Positions 60,266 to 64,000 of a DNA stretch of 64,000 bases are shown here, piece by piece. The notes beneath the pieces were generated by a model, which saw only the letters and a program-made list of their open reading frames with translations, made no database searches and was not told the DNA's origin. The stretch is from an uncultured Eubacteriales bacterium. Lineage in GTDB: Bacteria > Bacillota > Clostridia > Oscillospirales > CAG-272. Where the stretch lies: the NCBI GenBank assembly GCA_958352145.1, contig CATWNM010000004.1:30673-94672 (forward strand). Direction: 5' to 3'. Every line of letters begins with the position of its first letter. Within the stretch, counting starts at the first letter, position 1. The translations under genes were made by a program, and so were the position numbers.

Positions 60266-62332
60266 GTGAAAAGAAAAATATATTTGTTTTTTGCTGCTTG
60301 TTTACTGGCGGGATTGTTTTTTTCCGTCGGTCTTGAGGCTAAGGAGGGGAGTACTCTGAAAACTGTATATGTGGAGGGCGGAGCTGGCGGCAGCGGCAGT
60401 CACGCCGGCAGTCCGGTGGGATCGCTGGAGAAAGCGCTTTCTCTGCTTGATGGAGAAGGCGGCACGATTGTATTTTGCGGGAATGTGACGGTTTCATCCG
60501 CATTGACGGTTCCCGAGCAGTCCGGGGCGCTTTTATGGATAGCGCAGGACGGGGGAATGCTGACGCTTGCCGTGGATATATCGTTTGCCAAAAATACGAA
60601 TGCCAATGTAATCACACTGGATCTACCGGTTTCGGTTCCGGCGGGCAGCGCCGCGATTTTCGGCGGCTTTAACAGTATGGTTTTTGGAGAACGTTTTTCG
60701 GTTTCCGGCACGCTGGATTTTTTTGGCGGCGTAGACTGTGCCGCCGGTACTATGGGGGAGACTGAGGCCAACGCTTTGCTGAATCAGTCTTTCATCACGG
60801 AGATCCCCTATGAGATTGCCGTATATGCCGGAACTTTCCGCTCTTTTTGCGGCGGGAACCGCCGGAGCCACAATCAGGATCTAGTCGGTTCGCTTGCGGC
60901 GCCCATTTCGGTGACGGTGTATGGCGGCACGTTCGGCAAGGGCGTTTCTTATGACGTAGTCAGCAATAACAAATATGAAAACGCGTTCAGCGTCTCCGGC
61001 ATGTCTTTTCTGGCGGATGACGCTTCTCTGGCGATTCACGGCGGCGTGTTCAATGTGCCCGTATATGTGCAGGGCCGTACCGGGGAGATTCATTCTTATG
61101 CCAGTATTTGTTCGGCCTATGCGGCTTCCGATCGCCGGTTTTATTCACTGGATGGAAATATTATGTTGGAGATCACGGGCGGTACGTTCAACGGCGGCGA
61201 GATCAGCGCGTTTCAGACCTCCACGGGCTATACGCAGCTCTTGCGCGGCAATTTTGATATGACGGTCGGAACGGGCGCGTCGTTTGCCGCGGGGACGGTC
61301 GTAGACGCGACGCAGGTGAAGGCTTACGCGGGTTCAGATACGCGTGCTTCGCTGACTTATCCCGAATCGTCGGGGCTTTTGGCCCGGCGCTTCGACCTTG
61401 TGAACGGCCAGCCGCAGAGCTACGCTGAACCACTGCGCATTTCTTTTGTCGGAGACAGCATTACGCAGGGAACCGGATCGACCGATGCGCTGCGCACGGC
61501 TTATCCCGCGCGCGTGCTTGAGATGGCGGAGCAAGACGGGCGCGAGCTGATCGTGGGCAATTACGGCGTGGGTGGTTCTACCGTGATGCACTATGGCCGC
61601 GCATGGTACAATGCGACGCTGGCGTACGCTGTCGCTTATGGAGAAGCGGACAGTGGCTGCATATTCATTGCGCTTGGCACAAACGACGCGCAGATCGCGG
61701 GCGGCACGACCGGTCAGACCAATCGCTTTGCGCGGATGTATGAGGAACTTGTGAAATCGTTCGGCGAACTGCCCAACACCGAAAAGGTTTTTGCGTCCAG
61801 TGCGATTTACCGCTTGACTTCGCAGAAACAGCAGGATGTCCGCGCCGTGTCTGTGATTCGTCCGGTGCAGAAGCATGTTTTGGAAGCGCTCTCAAAGCAA
61901 GAGCCCGATACATACGTCTATGTGGATCTTTATGCGCTATTGCTGGAGGATGCGGTCAAAGACACGCTGTTTGCGGGCGATAAACTGCACCCGGACAACG
62001 ACGGGTATGTGATTTATGCGCGCGCGGTTTACAGCGCAATATTCGAAGGGGTATATACCGTGCCGGACTTTGGCATGCGCGATATTTACGTTTCGGACAG
62101 CGGCAGGCTGGACGGCGCGGGGACGGCGGACGATCCAATCTCCAGCCTTACGGTGGCGTTTGGTATGGCTGCGCCGGAAACAACGATTCACATTGTCGGC
62201 ACGATGACCTATCCTGCCAAGTTTGTAACGCCGCGCGGTCTGGAGAAACTGACTTTTGTCGGTGAGGGCGAGGGCGCTGCGCTGATTGTGGATGGGGATT
62301 ATGATCAAATGTTTGAGTTCGGTGAAATTTGA
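60266..62332 (+). CDS. Copy 4 of the SGNH-dockerin family, N-terminal part up to a frameshift
   Basis: A 688-residue product starting with GTG after AAAGGGGG. It has a signal peptide ending GLEAKEG, the first beta-helix-like module, and a complete SGNH domain with Ser398 (FVGDSITQGTG), Asn473 (GTNDAQ), Asp572 and His575 (DKLHPDNDGY). It enters the second module and then stops at 62330-62332 (TGA) shortly after DGDYDQMFEFGE, where the other copies continue. The missing remainder is in the next frame (62286-63014). The hydrolase could work, but the dockerin would not be attached. Confidence 0.85.
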   Translation: MKRKIYLFFAACLLAGLFFSVGLEAKEGSTLKTVYVEGGAGGSGSHAGSPVGSLEKALSLLDGEGGTIVFCGNVTVSSALTVPEQSGALLWIAQDGGMLTLAVDISFAKNTNANVITLDLPVSVPAGSAAIFGGFNSMVFGERFSVSGTLDFFGGVDCAAGTMGETEANALLNQSFITEIPYEIAVYAGTFRSFCGGNRRSHNQDLVGSLAAPISVTVYGGTFGKGVSYDVVSNNKYENAFSVSGMSFLADDASLAIHGGVFNVPVYVQGRTGEIHSYASICSAYAASDRRFYSLDGNIMLEITGGTFNGGEISAFQTSTGYTQLLRGNFDMTVGTGASFAAGTVVDATQVKAYAGSDTRASLTYPESSGLLARRFDLVNGQPQSYAEPLRISFVGDSITQGTGSTDALRTAYPARVLEMAEQDGRELIVGNYGVGGSTVMHYGRAWYNATLAYAVAYGEADSGCIFIALGTNDAQIAGGTTGQTNRFARMYEELVKSFGELPNTEKVFASSAIYRLTSQKQQDVRAVSVIRPVQKHVLEALSKQEPDTYVYVDLYALLLEDAVKDTLFAGDKLHPDNDGYVIYARAVYSAIFEGVYTVPDFGMRDIYVSDSGRLDGAGTADDPISSLTVAFGMAAPETTIHIVGTMTYPAKFVTPRGLEKLTFVGEGEGAALIVDGDYDQMFEFGEI

Positions 62333-63014
62333 CAATCTGACGCTGAAAACCGTTTATAGAGCGACCTATTTTTCGTTATGCTATAACAGCGCGGAGATCA
62401 CGGAGACGGTAAAGACGGACGGAACTTTCTATTTTGTGGCCGGAGATGTGCTGTTCTATGAAGATGAAAGCCAGACTGCTTTTGACGACATGGCTGCGGC
62501 GAGTTACGAAAAGGATGCGAAACTGATCGTAAATGGCGGCGCGTGGGGATGTTTTGTTGGCGGAAACATTCGTTTGGCGGAAAATTCGCCGTTTGGCGTC
62601 TACAGCGGGGATTTGGAGATTCATATCGGCGGCGGTGCGCGCATTTCCAGCCATGCATACAATGGCATAAACGGTATGAACTACCTGTCGGGTACGATCA
62701 TGGCGGAGATCGGCGCGTGGCCGAAAGGCGCACAGTTGCGGGATTATGCGTATGTCGGAAAATATGCGGCGGGCGGCTACAATGAAAGCAAAAATACGGG
62801 CTGCGTGGAGATTTGTATCGCGGAGGGGGTACAGGCCGTTCAGATTCTTACCGGCGACTTGAACGGGGATGGAAAAGTTAATCTTGCCGACAGTCTTTTG
62901 TTGCTGAAATACGTGGTGGATGGCTTTGATCGGACAAAAAGTGTCCGCTATTATGGGTATACCGAAGTGGGGATGATAAACGTACTTCGCTCGCTGAAAA
63001 AACTAATTCCGTAA
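62286..63014 (+). pseudogene. Copy 4 C-terminal part (second module and dockerin) in shifted frame
   Basis: Frame that continues copy 4. Homology begins around 62318 (VKFDNLTLK, as in copy 2) and runs through NGGAWGCFVGGNIR, GINGMNYLSGT and the dockerin GDLNGDGKVNLADSL, ending KKLIP. No ribosome site precedes it, so it would be made only by a +1 frameshift. One extra base (or two lost) in 62300-62325 explains the break; sequencing error is possible. Confidence 0.75.
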
Positions 63015-63022
63015 ATATAAGA

Positions 63023-63054
63023 GCCGCGTGGGAAAAATCCCGCGCGGCATTTTT
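63023..63054 (+). terminator. Terminator of copy 4
   Basis: Eleven-base stem (63023-63033 with 63038-63048, one wobble) followed by ATTTTT. Confidence 0.8.
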
Positions 63055-63254
63055 GTAAAAAAGCGCGTTCACACCGCCGCTGCATACGGCTGTATTTGCG
63101 GACGCTTTTTGAATATTTAATGAGAAAATAACGAATATATTCATTTGCGGTCCAGGATGTGTGTAAATCTGTAAAAAGCACAAAAACTTTATATAAAAAC
63201 TGAGTCTTCGAATAAAATATAGTTGTGGATAACATACAAACTTTAAAAAAACAT

Positions 63255-63268
63255 GGAATATTTATTCA
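63255..63268. promoter_or_regulatory. Possible ArgR-binding ARG box
   Basis: GGAATATTTATTCA matches the ARG-box core TGAATAATTATTCA at 12 of 14 positions and lies just upstream of the argG -35 box. Candidate only. Confidence 0.45.
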
Positions 63269-63274
63269 AAACTA

Positions 63275-63303
63275 TTGAATTTATATACAATCGGTGCTAT
63301 AAT
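63275..63303 (+). promoter_or_regulatory. Promoter of argG
   Basis: TTGAAT (63275-63280), 17-base spacer, TATAAT (63298-63303). Confidence 0.8.
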
Positions 63304-63338
63304 ATTTCCAATAAAAAACAACTTCGGAGGAAGAAAAT

Positions 63339-64000
63339 ATGGATAAGAGCAAAATCAAGAAGGTCGTCCTTGCGTATTCGGGCGGGCTGGATACATCCAT
63401 CATCATTCCGTGGCTTAAGGAAAATTATAACAACTGCGAAGTCATCGCTGTTTCAGGAAACGTAGGGCAGGCGGACGAGCTTGAGGGGCTGGAGGAAAAG
63501 GCGAAAAAAACCGGCGCTTCCAAGCTGTATGTCGAGGATCTGACGGAGGAATTTGTCAACGAGTATATTCTTCCGACCGTCAAGGCCGGCGCAAAGTACG
63601 AGGGGTATATGCTCGGCACGTCCTTTGCGCGTCCGATCATCGCCAAACGCATTGTGGAGATAGCCAAAGCGGAGGGCGCCGATGCGATTTGTCATGGCTG
63701 TACGGGCAAGGGCAACGATCAGGTTCGCTTTGAGCTTGCAATTAAGGCTTTCGCGCCGGACATGCCGATCATTGCGCCTTGGCGTGAATGGAAAATTAAA
63801 TCCCGCGACGAGGAGATCGATTATGCCGAGGCGCATCATGTGCCGCTGAAGATCAGCCGCGAGACGAATTATTCCAAAGATAAAAACCTCTGGCATCTTT
63901 CGCATGAAGGACTGGATCTGGAAGACCCCGCCAACGAACCGAAATACGATGAAATTTTGGAAATGGGCGTAAGCCCGGAGCAGGCGCCGGATAAACCCAC
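63339..64000 (+). CDS. argG: Argininosuccinate synthase, N-terminal part
   Basis: Open to the window end, so only the first 220 residues are seen. The ATP motif YSGGLDTSIIIPWL (13-26), then EVIAVSGNVGQADEL, YMLGTSFARPIIAKR and CHGCTGKGNDQVRFEL, are ArgG blocks that join citrulline and aspartate using ATP. CGGAGG sits eight bases before the ATG. It has its own promoter and a candidate ArgR box. Confidence 0.97.
   Translation, partial: MDKSKIKKVVLAYSGGLDTSIIIPWLKENYNNCEVIAVSGNVGQADELEGLEEKAKKTGASKLYVEDLTEEFVNEYILPTVKAGAKYEGYMLGTSFARPIIAKRIVEIAKAEGADAICHGCTGKGNDQVRFELAIKAFAPDMPIIAPWREWKIKSRDEEIDYAEAHHVPLKISRETNYSKDKNLWHLSHEGLDLEDPANEPKYDEILEMGVSPEQAPDKP

Larger units (their letters stand above)
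63015..63338. other. Intergenic region before argG
   Basis: Holds the copy 4 terminator, a possible ArgR site and the argG promoter; no gene seen. Confidence 0.6.

Noticed and set aside
60015..60269. 84-codon frame before copy 4
   Set aside because: No ribosome site, no relation to known proteins, and it covers the copy 4 promoter.

Overview
The window looks like chromosomal DNA of a low-to-moderate GC, Gram-positive anaerobe of the class Clostridia, most likely an Oscillospirales/Ruminococcaceae-type gut or rumen bacterium. The reasons are SpoVG, a TIGR04086-YajC pair, a PyrR-type attenuator, S-layer-homology and dockerin domains on secreted proteins, many consensus sigma-A promoters with 17-base spacers, and Shine-Dalgarno sites before almost every gene. 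The taxon is an inference; there is no rRNA here. No CRISPR array, insertion sequence or intact prophage was seen.

Layout. 1-5.3 kb: end of a type IIA topoisomerase B subunit, an AbrB-like regulator coupled to a membrane acyltransferase, a convergent second acyltransferase, an AraC regulator, and a barnase-like toxin with its barstar. 5.5-11.6 kb: a large protein of unknown function, tRNA-Arg, trmB, a phage-like divergent switch (XRE repressor against a sigma-like gene), spoVG and murC. 11.8-15.5 kb: a PstS-like lipoprotein, tRNA-Val and small unknown genes. 15.5-18.7 kb: an apparent run of cytidylate-kinase-like, NUDIX, SLOG and rarA genes. 18.7-25.5 kb: a membrane XRE regulator, ksgA, tRNA-Thr, radC, ruvX, an HtrA protease and a two-component system. 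25.6-29.9 kb: TIGR04086-yajC, a PyrR-attenuated uracil permease and a D,D-carboxypeptidase. 30-34.5 kb: two paralogous surface beta-propeller proteins, one with S-layer anchoring and one a lipoprotein, sharing a nearly identical C-terminal carbohydrate-binding module. 34.7-43 kb: an amino-acid permease, a DUF554 protein, a complete branched-chain amino-acid ABC transporter (livJHMGF) and a degenerate DapF-like protein. 43.1-50.9 kb: a leftward housekeeping run coaE, transglycosylase, M18 peptidase, prfA, sua5, topoisomerase A subunit and SDR. 51-63 kb: four tandem paralogues of about 915 residues. 63.3 kb to the end: start of argG.

The most unusual part is the four-gene tandem array at 51-63 kb. 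Each protein has a signal peptide, a beta-helix-like module, an SGNH/GDSL hydrolase, a second module related to the first, and a C-terminal dockerin whose second calcium loop has decayed. Each gene has its own promoter and most have a clear terminator. The fourth is split by a frameshift, the third has Glu for the catalytic Asp, and copies two and three share a 91-base identical tract. With the two propeller/CBM9 proteins they suggest a secreted, partly cellulosome-like polysaccharide-processing set whose substrate is unknown. Other points of interest are the MuF-like/barnase fusion without any phage around it, operators placed inside the promoter spacers of the XRE switch, and a DapF homologue that has lost one catalytic cysteine and gained a four-cysteine tail.
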